NCBI RefSeq assembly: GCF_020966755.1
Contig: NZ_JAJKFT010000004.1
Location: 372,001-436,000 of the forward strand
Direction of reading: 5' to 3'
DNA from: Blastopirellula sediminis
GTDB lineage: Bacteria > Planctomycetota > Planctomycetia > Pirellulales > Pirellulaceae
Length of the DNA stretch: 64,000 bases
A program made the position numbers and the translations under genes. The notes beneath the pieces are model-generated. The model was not told the DNA's origin and made no database searches. It saw only the letters and a list, made by a program, of their open reading frames with translations. Below are positions 9,608 to 19,284 of the stretch, in pieces (the first letter of the stretch is position 1; each line of letters opens with the position of its first letter).

Positions 9608-10342
9608 TCAATCGCAGCGCGTCGCCTGCCATGCTCGCACGGCGATTGGCTCGGCGCACAGAAGATGCGGCTCGCCGGTCAATTCGAGCCCCAGCGGAAC
9701 GCACATCGTGTTCTCGCGTACGGTCCAAGTTGCGTGGGATAGGGACCAGGGATCGTGGTCGATCTCGCCGCGATAGACGCGGCCTTTGCGATCCGAGCAG
9801 TAAAGACAGTAGCGGGCCGTCAGCCAATGTTCCAGCGTCCCGGGCTCGGAATGAAACGGTTCGCTCGTCGCTTGATAGCTCGCGTCGAACAAGGCGGGCG
9901 GTTCTCCTCGGTGCGTCCGCTGGCTGCGGTAGTCGATCTGTTGCGAGTCGTCCTGGACCATCGACATCCTGGCGTCCATGTACGGAAGATGAAACGTCGC
10001 CCTGGCGGCACGGACCGCCAAGCGACTGGCGGCGTCGAGCGAGAAAAACCAAACGCCTGGCTTGTCGTCGCGCGTCACGTAGGTGCGGACGTTCAGTTCC
10101 AGAAAGCGGCTCAGTCTGGGGACGCCAGGAAAGCAGCGAGGCGCGACGTCGGACATCAAAAACGGGACGACGCCGATCCATGCTTGGCCATCCCTCGTAT
10201 CGAGCTCAAGTCCAACTGGCAATAGAGACGCCAGGGCGTTGGGGTCGACCGGCCAATGGGCAAACAGCAACTCTGACCAGGTCATCCGCATGATCCAGGG
10301 ACGCGAAGGCAAATCCCAAGTCCGATCGGTACGCCCCGTCAT
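9608..10342 (-). CDS. DUF2071 (YqjF-like) protein
   Basis: A 244-residue soluble protein of the DUF2071 family, which has an acetoacetate-decarboxylase-like fold and no settled function. The family opening is clear: RPWIMRMTWSELLFAHWPVDP followed by LPVGLELDTRDGQAWIGVVPF. Other recognisable stretches are NVRTYVTRDDKPGVWFFSLD and YRGEIDHDPW. The ATG at 10342 is preferred over a GTG at 10387 because it fits the usual N-terminus of the family. It is separate from the neighbouring DUF1501 operon by orientation-neutral spacing of 110 nt. Confidence 0.85.
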   Translation of the reverse strand: MTGRTDRTWDLPSRPWIMRMTWSELLFAHWPVDPNALASLLPVGLELDTRDGQAWIGVVPFLMSDVAPRCFPGVPRLSRFLELNVRTYVTRDDKPGVWFFSLDAASRLAVRAARATFHLPYMDARMSMVQDDSQQIDYRSQRTHRGEPPALFDASYQATSEPFHSEPGTLEHWLTARYCLYCSDRKGRVYRGEIDHDPWSLSHATWTVRENTMCVPLGLELTGEPHLLCAEPIAVRAWQATRCD

Positions 10343-10452
10343 TTCAGATTCTCGATGTTGGCTTTTGGTGACCTTTGCCGATTCCACTATGGTAACCGCA
10401 AGACCCCTTCACCGATCAACAGCGGTTTTCATCCGCTGGGCCGCCGCAATCG

Positions 10453-11841
10453 TTACGCGACGATCTCCTTAATGACGTTGCCATAGACGTCGGTCAGCCG
10501 GAAATCGCGGCCCGCATAGCGATAGGTCAGTTTCTCGTGATCGAGTCCCATCAAGTGCAGGATCGTGGCGTGCCAGTCGTGGATATGGCATTTGTCTTCG
10601 ACCGCTTCGTAGCCGTATTCGTCAGTGGCGCCATAGCTGAAACCCCCTTTGACGCCGCCGCCGGCCATCCAGGTCGTATACCCTTTGTTGTTGTGGTCGC
10701 GACCGTCGGAGCCTTGCGCCGCCGGAGTCCGGCCAAATTCGCCCCCCCAAATGACAAGCGTGTCGTCGAGCAGGTTTCGCTGTTTCAGGTCAGCCAGTAG
10801 CCCAGCGATCGGCTGATCGCAAGCGACGGCCCGCGCCTTGTGATCTTCGGTCAGATTGCGATGCTGGTCCCAACCTCCATGGGTAACTTCGATGAAGCGA
10901 ACGCCTGCTTCCGCAAATCTTCGCGCGAGGAGACATTGCTTGCCGAAGGCGTCGGTCGGTCCGCCGTCGGCGCCGTACATCGCCAGCGTCGCCTTCGACT
11001 CGTCCGAAAGGTCCATCACCTTCGGCATCGTGTCTTGCATGCGGAACGCCAACTCATACGACTCGATCATCCCTTCCACCGCGGGCTGATACTGTTCGCG
11101 CTCGAGCTTCTCGCGATTGAGAAACTGGATTAGATCGAGCTGCTTCCGTTGTTGGCGGCTGGAAAGCCGTCCGTTTTTAATGTCGTCGACGCTCTCTTGG
11201 TTCGACGCAGGCATGAACTGTCCGACTCCGCCGCCGCGACCGACCTTGGTCCCACCGTAAACGGCCGGCAAGAAGGCGCTTCCCATGTTTTGGGCGGCGC
11301 CGGCGGGTGCGCTCAGCGAAACGAAGCCGGGAAGGCTGCTGTTCTCGGTGCCGAGCCCATAGAGCGTCCAGGCGCCAAGCGACGGGCGAATGAACTGCAC
11401 GGTGCCAGTATGCATTTGCGTCATGGCGCCGGGGTGAAGCGGCTGATCGCAGTGCATCGAGCGAATCAGCGTCATTTCGTCGGCATGTTCCGCCACCTTG
11501 GGAAACAGATCGGAAATCCAAAGCCCGCTGTCGCCCCGCTGGCGAAATTCCCAGGGAGATTTCATCAGCGAACCGCCGTAGCGTCCCCGTCGGCCGTGAT
11601 CTTTCGCAAGCTGCGGCTTGTAGTCGAAGGAGTCGACATGCGAAGGTCCGCCGCTCATGCAGAGGAAAATGACCCGTTTCGCGCTGGCAGGAAAATGTGC
11701 GGCCTTGGGCGCCAGCGGATTATCCGGTTTCGCGTTCGCCGCTTCTTGTGCACGGGCTCGCTCGGATTGAGCCAATCCTGCGAAAGCCAGGTAACCGAAA
11801 CCGGCCGAGCAGCATTTCAAGAGTTGACGTCGATTGAGCAT
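10453..11841 (-). CDS. DUF1501 family protein with Tat-like signal
   Basis: A 462-residue exported protein of the DUF1501 (sulfatase-like/alkaline-phosphatase-superfamily) group that is greatly expanded in planctomycetes. ATG 11841 is chosen because it opens with a twin-arginine-like leader (MLNRRQLLKCC...GLAQSERARAQ); a longer frame would run into the upstream gene. Family landmarks are FLCMSGGPSHVDSFDYKP, a metal-type EVTHGGWDQH block, VIWGGEFGRTP and GRDHNNKGYTTWMAGGGV near the C-terminus. It is the last gene of the sigma-FecR-DUF1549 run and lies 32 nt after the cytochrome gene, the usual planctomycete pairing. Substrate unknown. Confidence 0.92.
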   Translation of the reverse strand: MLNRRQLLKCCSAGFGYLAFAGLAQSERARAQEAANAKPDNPLAPKAAHFPASAKRVIFLCMSGGPSHVDSFDYKPQLAKDHGRRGRYGGSLMKSPWEFRQRGDSGLWISDLFPKVAEHADEMTLIRSMHCDQPLHPGAMTQMHTGTVQFIRPSLGAWTLYGLGTENSSLPGFVSLSAPAGAAQNMGSAFLPAVYGGTKVGRGGGVGQFMPASNQESVDDIKNGRLSSRQQRKQLDLIQFLNREKLEREQYQPAVEGMIESYELAFRMQDTMPKVMDLSDESKATLAMYGADGGPTDAFGKQCLLARRFAEAGVRFIEVTHGGWDQHRNLTEDHKARAVACDQPIAGLLADLKQRNLLDDTLVIWGGEFGRTPAAQGSDGRDHNNKGYTTWMAGGGVKGGFSYGATDEYGYEAVEDKCHIHDWHATILHLMGLDHEKLTYRYAGRDFRLTDVYGNVIKEIVA

Positions 11842-11873
11842 CGCGGAGCCTCGCGTAGGAATAGATAGAGGGA

Positions 11874-14585
11874 CTAGTCGATCAGGCGAAACTCGGCTGA
11901 CGCCAGCAGAGCCTGACAAAAGGCGGCCATGGCCAACGGACTGCCGGGCGTACGGCTACGCTGCGAAGCGCTGGTCTCGTTGAACTGGCGGAGGAAATTG
12001 GAACTGGCGGTTCGCTCGTCTACGGTTGGCGAACGGCCGTAGCAAAGCTGAAACGCAAGATCGATTTGATCGCCGAGAGAATTATGTTCCTTGGTAACTC
12101 GTCCCGCGAGCGCGTCGGCTTGTTTCAGCACGAACGGGTTATTCATCATGTAGAGCGCTTGGTTCGGCGTGTTCGACGACTCGCGAACGCCGGTGATCGA
12201 GTTGGGATCGGCGAAGTCAAATGCCTCCAGGCTGCGGGGGAGTTCGTCCCGCACGATTGGCAAATAGACGCTACGGAACTTCGCGTCCTCCATGTCGAGC
12301 TGATGCGTCACGCTGCGCATGGCGTTGGCGAAGGCGTTTGGTTGATTGGGACGCGGCATGAACGGGGTGCGGAATCGTCCACCGAAACCCCCTTGGTTCA
12401 TTCCGAAGCCGCCGCCTTGGCCGCGCTGGGCGTTCATGGCCGATTGGAACATCGCGCGAATGTCTTCGGGCGATCCTCCCAATGTTCCGCCGCGAACTCG
12501 GGTATAGCCAGCATCGTATACCGGACCGGCGTGCGGTCGTTCTTCGTCGAGGCTGCCGCTGATCGCCAGCATCGCGTCGCGAAGCGATTCGGCGTCCAAT
12601 CTTCTTGGGTTGGCCCGCCAGAGGAGCCGATTGCTTGGATCGATTTCGTGTGCACTGGGGGAGAACGCGGAACTGATGCGATAGACGCGAGAAGTGGCGA
12701 TCTCCTTTACCAGCGTTTTCACCGACCAGTTCGACTTGACGAACTCTAGCGCCAGATGATCGAGCAACTCGGGATGCGTCGGACTTTCGCCGGTCACACC
12801 GAAGTTCTCTGGCGAGCGAACAATTCCGTAGCCGAGGAGGTTCTGCCAAATCCGATTCACCATCACGCGCGAGGTCAATGGGTTGTCAGCGCTGCCGACC
12901 CACTCGGCGAACTCGCGGCGTCCGCTGCTTTCGCTGGGAATTGCAAAGCTCTCGGTGGCAAACACCTGCGGCAGACCGCGCGGGACGACGGCGCCACGCT
13001 GATCGATTTCTCCGCGGATCAGGACCGGGAGATCTCGTGCCCGTCGTTCTTCTTTGACTCCCATGCAAAAGCTGATCGGAATGCCGTTTTCGTCGACGCT
13101 TCCCAATTTGGCGGAGAGTTCCGCCAAACGGTTGGAGGTCCGAATGAGCCGCATTAGCACGTTTGCCTGGTTGTCGCCCGATCGCATATCGCGTCGTACT
13201 TCGGCGGCTTCCTCACGCAACTCCTTCATCTCGTCCTTCATCTTCTCCATCTGCACGGACGTGTATTTCGGCTTCGCGTCGTTCGGATCGTCGACCGGCA
13301 GCGGAATTAAGCTGCTGGTTCGTTGGACCTGAACTTGCCGGTAAGGCCCGTAGTCGGAGGGAGGTGCGCCGAAGAAGGTCGTCAGGTTGTTGAACATGCC
13401 GGCCAGGGCGTAGTAGTCAGCCTGGCGAAATGCGTCGAACTTGTGGTCGTGGCAACGAGCGCAGGAAACGGAAGAGCCAAGGAAGACCCGCGTCGTCGCG
13501 TCGATTTGCTCGTCCACCAGATCGGCTTGAAATTGGATGCGATTCCGCTCGTTGACGTTTTTCGGGCCAATCGCCAGAAACGTGGTCGCGACGATATTCT
13601 CCGCCGATTCTTCATCTGACTTCGCCGGAAGCAAGTCGCCTGCGAGCTGCTCGACGGCGAACTCATTGAACGGCTTGTCGGAGTTGAACGCGTCGATGAC
13701 ATAGTCGCGATATCGCCAGGCGTGCGGGTAGGTCATGTTCACTTCGCGACCGGTCGATTCGGCGTACCGGACGACGTCGAGCCAATGCCGACCCCAACGC
13801 TCGCCAAACTGCGGCATCTCGAGCAATCGATCGACGACTTGCTCAACCGCATCGGACGGATTCTTTTTCCAGACGTTCTCGAAATCTTGAATCTCCTCCG
13901 GCGTCGGCGGAATCCCGATCAGATCAAAGTAGAGTCTGCGCAAAACCTTTTGGGGTTCGGCGTCGGCGGCCGGCGGCAGTTCGTTGCCTTCGAGCTGCGC
14001 CAGGATGAACCGGTCGATGTCGGTAATGGCCCAGTTGGAATCTTGCGTCTGGGGAACCTCCGGCTGACGCAGCGGTTGATACGCCCAGAATTGTTCGCGG
14101 GCCTGGGCGATATCTTCGGCGGTGACGCTCGGCTGGATCTGTTCGACCTGACGTTCGCGGGGATCAGGGGCGCCCATTTCAATCCAAGCGCGAATGTCGG
14201 CGATCACTTCCGGCGCCAGCTTGCGATTCGGCGGCATCCGGAAGTCTTCGTGATTGACCGCGTTGTAGAGGAGGCTCTGTTCCAGGTCTCCAGGGACGAC
14301 TGCTGGTCCGTTGTCGCCGCCGATGTGGGTCAGCTCGCGGGTATCGAGTCGCAAGCCGCCGCGGATGTTGCCCGCCTTTTCGCTGTGACAGCAGTAGCAT
14401 TCTTTGACCAGCACGGGACGGATTTTCGCTTCGAAGAAGGTCAGCTGTTCCGCGGAGTATTCGCTCGCCGCGTCTTCGGCAAACGCGACGGGCGCGATCA
14501 GGAAGAGCAGGAGCCCGCCGCTGAGGAGGCTGAACAGCGATCGCGAATGTTCGTGAGTCAGGGGCATATGATCCAGACGTCTCAT
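11874..14585 (-). CDS. Planctomycete cytochrome C / DUF1549 / DUF1553 (PSD1-type) protein
   Basis: A 903-residue exported protein. The start at 14585 has GGAG about 9 nt upstream. After a signal segment (SLFSLLSGGLLLFLIAPVAFAE) comes a single haem-binding motif in KECYCCHSEKAG (CxxCH, near residue 65), the PSCyt1 domain. DUF1549 follows (DRFILAQLEGNELPPAADA, RRLYFDLIGIPPTPEEI, WGRHWLDVVRYAES), and DUF1553 fills the C-terminal half (LTSRVMVNRIWQNLLGYG, NPRRLDAESLRDAMLAISG). A second cysteine pair (SCARCHDHKFD, residue ~375) looks like another CxxCH. Such proteins are always next to DUF1501 genes; the function is not proven, but polysaccharide or sulfated-glycan use has been proposed. Confidence 0.93.
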   Translation of the reverse strand: MRRLDHMPLTHEHSRSLFSLLSGGLLLFLIAPVAFAEDAASEYSAEQLTFFEAKIRPVLVKECYCCHSEKAGNIRGGLRLDTRELTHIGGDNGPAVVPGDLEQSLLYNAVNHEDFRMPPNRKLAPEVIADIRAWIEMGAPDPRERQVEQIQPSVTAEDIAQAREQFWAYQPLRQPEVPQTQDSNWAITDIDRFILAQLEGNELPPAADAEPQKVLRRLYFDLIGIPPTPEEIQDFENVWKKNPSDAVEQVVDRLLEMPQFGERWGRHWLDVVRYAESTGREVNMTYPHAWRYRDYVIDAFNSDKPFNEFAVEQLAGDLLPAKSDEESAENIVATTFLAIGPKNVNERNRIQFQADLVDEQIDATTRVFLGSSVSCARCHDHKFDAFRQADYYALAGMFNNLTTFFGAPPSDYGPYRQVQVQRTSSLIPLPVDDPNDAKPKYTSVQMEKMKDEMKELREEAAEVRRDMRSGDNQANVLMRLIRTSNRLAELSAKLGSVDENGIPISFCMGVKEERRARDLPVLIRGEIDQRGAVVPRGLPQVFATESFAIPSESSGRREFAEWVGSADNPLTSRVMVNRIWQNLLGYGIVRSPENFGVTGESPTHPELLDHLALEFVKSNWSVKTLVKEIATSRVYRISSAFSPSAHEIDPSNRLLWRANPRRLDAESLRDAMLAISGSLDEERPHAGPVYDAGYTRVRGGTLGGSPEDIRAMFQSAMNAQRGQGGGFGMNQGGFGGRFRTPFMPRPNQPNAFANAMRSVTHQLDMEDAKFRSVYLPIVRDELPRSLEAFDFADPNSITGVRESSNTPNQALYMMNNPFVLKQADALAGRVTKEHNSLGDQIDLAFQLCYGRSPTVDERTASSNFLRQFNETSASQRSRTPGSPLAMAAFCQALLASAEFRLID

Positions 14586-14692
14586 CTTTTCTCACTCCAA
14601 GGCAGCGGACCAGGCAATCGCGTTATTGATTACTTACCCGCAGCCAGGCGAATATGACGAAGTTTTTTTGAACAGACGAAAAAAGGGGCGTT

Positions 14693-16084
14693 TTACGGAT
14701 CGCTGGGGTACGTTCCCTGCGTCAGCGATGCGTCGACAATGACCCGGATCTGATCGATGAGCGGTCCCCAAACGGAGACGTCGAGTCGGACGGTTCGCCG
14801 ATCTTCGCTCAGGACGATCCCGTCTCCGAACGGCGATCCGTTAAGTTCCAAACCTCTTTTAAATTGCGGCACGCGTCCGCCTCGTAAAGAGAAAACACCG
14901 TCGGTAGCGCGAAGTTCTTCTTCGCGAACAATCAGGCCCAAAATCGGCTTGGTGAACGTGATGCTTCCTTGGATCCGCTTGTCCGATTCGGGGGCGGCAG
15001 CGTCTTCCTGGTCTTCGGGATTGAACTGCAGGATAAAGCTGCGGACGCGAGTTCCCGCTGGGATTTCGCCGCCGGTAAGTTGCAGTTCACGCCGATATCT
15101 CCCCGGGGCGTCGATATTGACGGAGCAGGGATGTTCCAACACGACCGGATAGCCTTCCGGAAAAACGAAGATGTTGGCGTCGCTTTCAATCCAATCAAGT
15201 CGCCGCGGCCAAGGCGGAGCGAACCGAAACGCGCCGGTCGACCTGACAATCCCGGATGCGGCCGGCCATAGTTTCTCGAAACGCTTGGGACTAAACGCAA
15301 CTTTGCTGACTGCCCCCTGTGAGTTCAGCTCCAGCGATTCCCCTTCGACGAGCCGCCGCTTTTCGTCGCTTTTCCCAATCACTTCGACCTCGCCGTCAAA
15401 CACGGTGACGATCGACGAGCCATCCTCATTCAGGGCGACGCCAAACGCGGTTCCCAGGTCAATGATTTCCGATTGCGGCGTTGTGACGACAAACCCTTCG
15501 GCCCCATCGGGAACTGTTGCGGTCAATAAGCCGGACAACAGATGGGTGCGTTCAACCGTTTCGATTTGGTACTGAGCCGGCCCCTCGAGCGTCACTTCCA
15601 CGCCGCTATCGAATTCCAAGTGCAAAACGCCTTCCAACAGGTGAAGCTGATCGGCCGCCAGGCGATCGCCAGCGTGCAGCTCTTGTCCTGTCGCGGTACG
15701 AACATTCTCGACCAGCGTGATGGTGACGAACGAGTCGTCGACTTCCTCGACCTGGGGAGCGACGTCGTTGGACGCCTGGTGGGAATCGCCATACCAGTAA
15801 GGAATGCTCGCGATCAGCAACAAGCACGCAGCAAGCGCCAGGCAGATCGCGATAATTCTTGCGGGGCGTACAGGCTTTCTCGAGACCGGCGTCTCTAGAT
15901 CCTCGGCGGAGAACTGTTGCAGCTTGATTTCCGCTTCGAGACGTTCGTCGAGATAAACGGTCTCGGCGAAGCGTCTGGCGTTCGCCGGATCGGCGTTGAT
16001 CCACGTTTCGAGTTCGGCGAGCTGCTCCGGCGTGAGAGTCTCGTCGAGGTAACCATGCAGAAGGAAGTCGATGTGGGAACTCAT
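14693..16084 (-). CDS. FecR-domain membrane protein (anti-sigma-like)
   Basis: A 463-residue protein. ATG 16084 overlaps the stop of the sigma gene as ATGA, so the two are translationally coupled. The N-terminal ~75 residues are a short cytoplasmic helical region like a zinc-less anti-sigma domain ([22 protein letters not shown]). A single transmembrane helix follows ([21 protein letters not shown]), then a periplasmic FecR domain ([52 protein letters not shown]). The C-terminal ~160 residues resemble a carbohydrate-binding-like beta domain. FecR proteins regulate the partner ECF sigma by sensing periplasmic signals, here presumably for the cytochrome/DUF1501 genes downstream. Confidence 0.88.
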   Translation of the reverse strand: MSSHIDFLLHGYLDETLTPEQLAELETWINADPANARRFAETVYLDERLEAEIKLQQFSAEDLETPVSRKPVRPARIIAICLALAACLLLIASIPYWYGDSHQASNDVAPQVEEVDDSFVTITLVENVRTATGQELHAGDRLAADQLHLLEGVLHLEFDSGVEVTLEGPAQYQIETVERTHLLSGLLTATVPDGAEGFVVTTPQSEIIDLGTAFGVALNEDGSSIVTVFDGEVEVIGKSDEKRRLVEGESLELNSQGAVSKVAFSPKRFEKLWPAASGIVRSTGAFRFAPPWPRRLDWIESDANIFVFPEGYPVVLEHPCSVNIDAPGRYRRELQLTGGEIPAGTRVRSFILQFNPEDQEDAAAPESDKRIQGSITFTKPILGLIVREEELRATDGVFSLRGGRVPQFKRGLELNGSPFGDGIVLSEDRRTVRLDVSVWGPLIDQIRVIVDASLTQGTYPSDP

Positions 16085-16599
16085 CCGCTCGCTCCCTCCG
16101 CGGCCGCTTTCGCTTCGACGCAGTCGCGCAGTTGTTCTCGGATTCGCTGCAGCGCTTTGGCGACAGTGTTCGCCGTCATCTTCACTTTTTCGGCGATCGC
16201 GGCCGGCTTCAAATCCTGTTCGTAACGCAAGTCGCACAGCGTGCGGGCTCGACCTTGCAGCTGGGCGATGCACTCTGGCAGGAAGTCGAGCTTGGCGGCC
16301 GGAGTCTCGGATAGAAACGTTGCCTGAAGATTGGCGATCGTCTCTTCGCTGAAAACTAACCGGTCCCGTTTGCGACGTCGCAAGTAGAGACCGATCTGAT
16401 TTCGCGCGACGCCGATCGCCCAGGCTTTGAACGGTTTGCTCGGCTCATAGGTTTCGAACGACTTCAAGACCGCCAGGGCGGTCTCTTGCATAACATCGTC
16501 CCGGTCGGCGCGGTCACGCACGACCGAAGCGACAAACGCCGCGACTATCGGTTGAGCCGACGTCCAAAGCCGAGTTGCGTGTAAGGTCGAATCGTCCAA
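16081..16599 (-). CDS. ECF-type RNA polymerase sigma factor
   Basis: A 172-residue ECF sigma. Region 2 is seen in DDVMQETALAVLKSFETYEPSKPFKAW with the core-binding and -10 recognition helices (AIGVARNQIGLYLRRRKRDR). Region 4 is LQGRARTLCDLRYEQDLKPAAIAEKV followed by the DNA-recognition helix MTANTVAKALQRIREQL. It belongs to the planctomycete/Rhodopirellula-Verrucomicrobium ECF type with short linkers. It heads the run sigma, FecR, DUF1549/1553, DUF1501, which is a common planctomycete arrangement. The regulon probably includes these genes. Confidence 0.93.
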   Translation of the reverse strand: MDDSTLHATRLWTSAQPIVAAFVASVVRDRADRDDVMQETALAVLKSFETYEPSKPFKAWAIGVARNQIGLYLRRRKRDRLVFSEETIANLQATFLSETPAAKLDFLPECIAQLQGRARTLCDLRYEQDLKPAAIAEKVKMTANTVAKALQRIREQLRDCVEAKAAAEGASG

Positions 16600-16770
16600 A
16601 TCCCCTCTCCGAAAGTGCCGCTAAAGGTAACTTATCCGCCGCCCGACGTTCGTGACGCAGAATCTTGGAAAATCGCGAGGATCGGTTCGGCTAGTTCGCA
16701 GTCGGAGTCGCTCGGTGTCGACGTAACCTGCTTGTAGATAGCGGTTTACAAGGTAGCTGGCGGACCTGTC

Positions 16771-16786
16771 ATTCCAGTCCTGGAAT
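16771..16786. promoter_or_regulatory. Inverted repeat upstream of the Rnf operon
   Basis: The 379-nt gap 16600-16978 separates the divergent sigma and Rnf operons. It contains ATTCCAG-TC-CTGGAAT, two perfect 7-nt arms with a 2-nt spacer, about 190 nt before rnfB. It could be an operator; no regulator is assigned. Nothing else conserved is seen in the gap. Confidence 0.35.
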
Positions 16787-16978
16787 TAATCGCCGCTTCC
16801 AACATTACCTTCGCCGGGTTGCCAGACCATTGCGCGGGTGAGTTTGCACCTGAGGCGACACCTGACCTGCTTCGTTCCTGCCGGTGGCATGGCTTTTGCA
16901 ATTCACCGTGATCCGTGCCCGATTGGGCTTCACACCGTTCGGCTTGTTGGGATTGTCGCAAGAGCTGCGAGGTCAATT

Positions 16979-17851
16979 ATGAATCTGTTGACCGCACTGG
17001 GCGCCGCGTTGCTATTGGGGGGACTCACCTTTTCGCTCGCCAGCGTGTTGGTGATCGCGGGGCGCTTTCTGGCTGTCGACGAAGATCCGCGGATCGGAAT
17101 GGTCGACAAGATGCTTCCCCAGGCCAATTGCGGCGCTTGCGGGGTCCCTGGCTGTTCCGCTTTTGCGTCGGCGGTTGTCGCGGGAACTTTGCCGCCGGGG
17201 AAGTGCACGGTCAGCTCACCGGAAGAACTTGCCAGACTAGCTGCGTTTTTGGGTGTCGAAATTGGCGCTGAAGAACGACTGGTTGCGCGGATCGCTTGCG
17301 CGGGCGGCGTGAACGTCGCCAAGTGGAGTACCGAATACGCAGGGACCAAGTCTTGCGCCGCAGCGACGCTGGTCGGCGGCGGGGGGAAGGCCTGTTTGTA
17401 CGGTTGCTTGGGGCTCGCTGACTGCGCCGTCGCTTGCGATTTTGACGCGATCGTCATGAACGAGCATAACCTGCCGGTGGTGCTGGAAGACCGCTGCACG
17501 GCGTGCGGCGATTGCGTCGCCGCCTGTCCAAAAGGGCTCTTTACGCTGCAACCAATCAGCCACCGATTGTTTGTCGCATGTGCGTCATTGGACAACGGCC
17601 GTGGCGTCCTCGACAACTGCAACGTCGGCTGCACCGGCTGTACGAAGTGTGCGAAGGATTCGGACGGGCATATCGAAATGCAGGGACATCTGCCGGTCAT
17701 CCTGGGACCGGAAGGGGGACGGATGAAGTCCCCGATCGACGGCTGTCCGACCGGAGCCATCGTTTGGCTCGATCCAGAGCTTGGTCCGCAAATTGGCGAA
17801 ACGGCGCTAAAGAAGAAGCGCCGCAGCGAAATGAAGGAGGAAGTCTCGTGA
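16979..17851 (+). CDS. rnfB: Rnf complex subunit B, iron-sulfur protein
   Basis: A 290-residue subunit of the Rnf (ferredoxin:NAD oxidoreductase, ion-pumping) complex. ATG 16979 has GAGG about 8 nt upstream; an upstream in-frame extension lacks protein character. The N-terminal membrane anchor (LLTALGAALLLGGLTFSLASVLVIAG) is followed by the conserved CGACGVPGCSAFA cluster motif with a later Cys (PPGKC). Then come several [4Fe-4S] sets: CLYGCLGLADCAVAC, RCTACGDCVAACPKG and CNVGCTGCTKCAKD. The chain ends KKRRSEMKEEVS. It overlaps rnfC by GTGA. RnfB takes electrons from ferredoxin on the cytoplasmic side. Confidence 0.95.
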   Translation: MNLLTALGAALLLGGLTFSLASVLVIAGRFLAVDEDPRIGMVDKMLPQANCGACGVPGCSAFASAVVAGTLPPGKCTVSSPEELARLAAFLGVEIGAEERLVARIACAGGVNVAKWSTEYAGTKSCAAATLVGGGGKACLYGCLGLADCAVACDFDAIVMNEHNLPVVLEDRCTACGDCVAACPKGLFTLQPISHRLFVACASLDNGRGVLDNCNVGCTGCTKCAKDSDGHIEMQGHLPVILGPEGGRMKSPIDGCPTGAIVWLDPELGPQIGETALKKKRRSEMKEEVS

Positions 17852-19284
17852 GTCAATTATCGTGGCCAATTTCAACCTTCTTTCGCGGCGCCGAACTTGA
17901 AGAGACCGGCCATGGGTTTGTCGAATCGCTGGTCGCGTGGGCCAAGTCTTCTCTTGGGGGCAAAGGTTTTGCGCATGGGATCCACCCGCCGGAGAACAAA
18001 GACGACACGCGCGATTTGGCGATCGAGCCGTTTCCGCTGCCAGAGTTGCTGACGATTCCGCTAGCGCAACATATCGGCAAACCATCGAAGCCGGTGGTCG
18101 GCAAAGGGGACAAAGTTACGCGCGGACAATTGATCGCTGAGCCCGACGGCTTCATGTCGGTCGCCATCCATGCTCCGGTCAGCGGCGTGATTCGAAAAAT
18201 CGCCCCCGCGCCAAACATCAAAGGAAAGATGGAGCCTGCCTTCTTCCTGCAGCCCGATGAAGATGCGTCGCAAGAGATGCCGGCCCAGGAAAGATTCGAC
18301 TACCAGACCGCTACGCCCGCGGAGATCATCGCCGCGATTCAGCAGGCCGGCATCGTCGGACTTGGTGGGGCGGCGTTTCCAACCCATGCGAAGATCAAGG
18401 TTCCCGAAGGGAAGTCGGCCGATACGCTGCTGATCAACGGCGCCGAGTGCGAGCCCTATTTGACGACCGATCACCGTGTCATGTTGGAGCATGCGGACGA
18501 CGTGATGACCGGGATCGAGTATCTGTTGAAAGCGTGCGGCGCCAAGCAGGCGATCATCGCCGTAGAGGCGAACAAGGAGGACGCGGCGGAAACGCTGCGT
18601 GCCGCGATTCGGCCGGGACGACCGGTCACCGTCGAGGTGTTGCCGGTCAAGTATCCGCAGGGCGCCGAAAAGATGCTCGCCAAATCGGTGCTGGGACGTG
18701 AGGTTCCTGCCGGCGGTTTGCCAATCGATGTCGGTATCGTTTGCGTGAATGTCGGCACGACGGCGAACGTCGGTCGCTTGCTTCCCCATCGCCTCGGGCT
18801 TTACGAACGGGTCGTCACGGTCGGCGGACCCGGCGTGAAACGAAAGGGAAACTTCCGCATTGCGATCGGAACTACGCTGCGATTCATCCTCGAAACGGTC
18901 GGAACCGAGGAGGACATTTCGACGGTCGTCATGGGGGGACCGATGATGGGGAACGCGGCGTCGAGTTTGGACATTCCGATCACCAAAGGTTCGACCGGGG
19001 TGATCGCCATGACGCAGCAGCAGACCGGCGTGATGATCGATCGCAAGGAGTATCCCTGCATCACGTGCGGCGCCTGCGTTGACGCCTGTCCGATGTTCCT
19101 TAACCCATCGCAACTCGGGTTGCTCTCGAAGAACGGCCGCTTCGACACGATGGCGAGCGACTATCACTTGATGGCCTGTTTCGAGTGCGGCTGCTGCTCG
19201 TACGTCTGCCCCTCCAAGATTCCGTTGGTGGAACGATTCCGCGTCGCCAAAGCGGCGATTCGTAGTGGTGGAGGAAAGCGATGA
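17848..19284 (+). CDS. rnfC: Rnf complex subunit C
   Basis: A 478-residue subunit. The GTG start at 17848 overlaps the rnfB stop (GTGA) and has AAGGAG just upstream at a good distance; a longer frame starting at 17503 is an artefact running through rnfB. Features in order are an N-terminal barrel-sandwich region, the flavin/NADH-binding fold with GLGGAAFPTHAKI, an SLBB-like domain, and two [4Fe-4S] motifs near the C-terminus: CITCGACVDACPMFLNP and CFECGCCSYVCPSKIPLVE. RnfC carries the NADH dehydrogenase site. rnfD overlaps it by ATGA. Confidence 0.96.
   Translation: MSQLSWPISTFFRGAELEETGHGFVESLVAWAKSSLGGKGFAHGIHPPENKDDTRDLAIEPFPLPELLTIPLAQHIGKPSKPVVGKGDKVTRGQLIAEPDGFMSVAIHAPVSGVIRKIAPAPNIKGKMEPAFFLQPDEDASQEMPAQERFDYQTATPAEIIAAIQQAGIVGLGGAAFPTHAKIKVPEGKSADTLLINGAECEPYLTTDHRVMLEHADDVMTGIEYLLKACGAKQAIIAVEANKEDAAETLRAAIRPGRPVTVEVLPVKYPQGAEKMLAKSVLGREVPAGGLPIDVGIVCVNVGTTANVGRLLPHRLGLYERVVTVGGPGVKRKGNFRIAIGTTLRFILETVGTEEDISTVVMGGPMMGNAASSLDIPITKGSTGVIAMTQQQTGVMIDRKEYPCITCGACVDACPMFLNPSQLGLLSKNGRFDTMASDYHLMACFECGCCSYVCPSKIPLVERFRVAKAAIRSGGGKR

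Noticed and set aside
16600-16978. Riboswitch upstream of the Rnf operon
   Set aside because: I looked for an FMN or TPP-type core and found no matching conserved strings; only an inverted repeat is supported.
17503-17847. Long N-terminal extension of rnfC
   Set aside because: It runs inside rnfB in another frame; the GTG at 17848 with AAGGAG and GTGA overlap is the real start.
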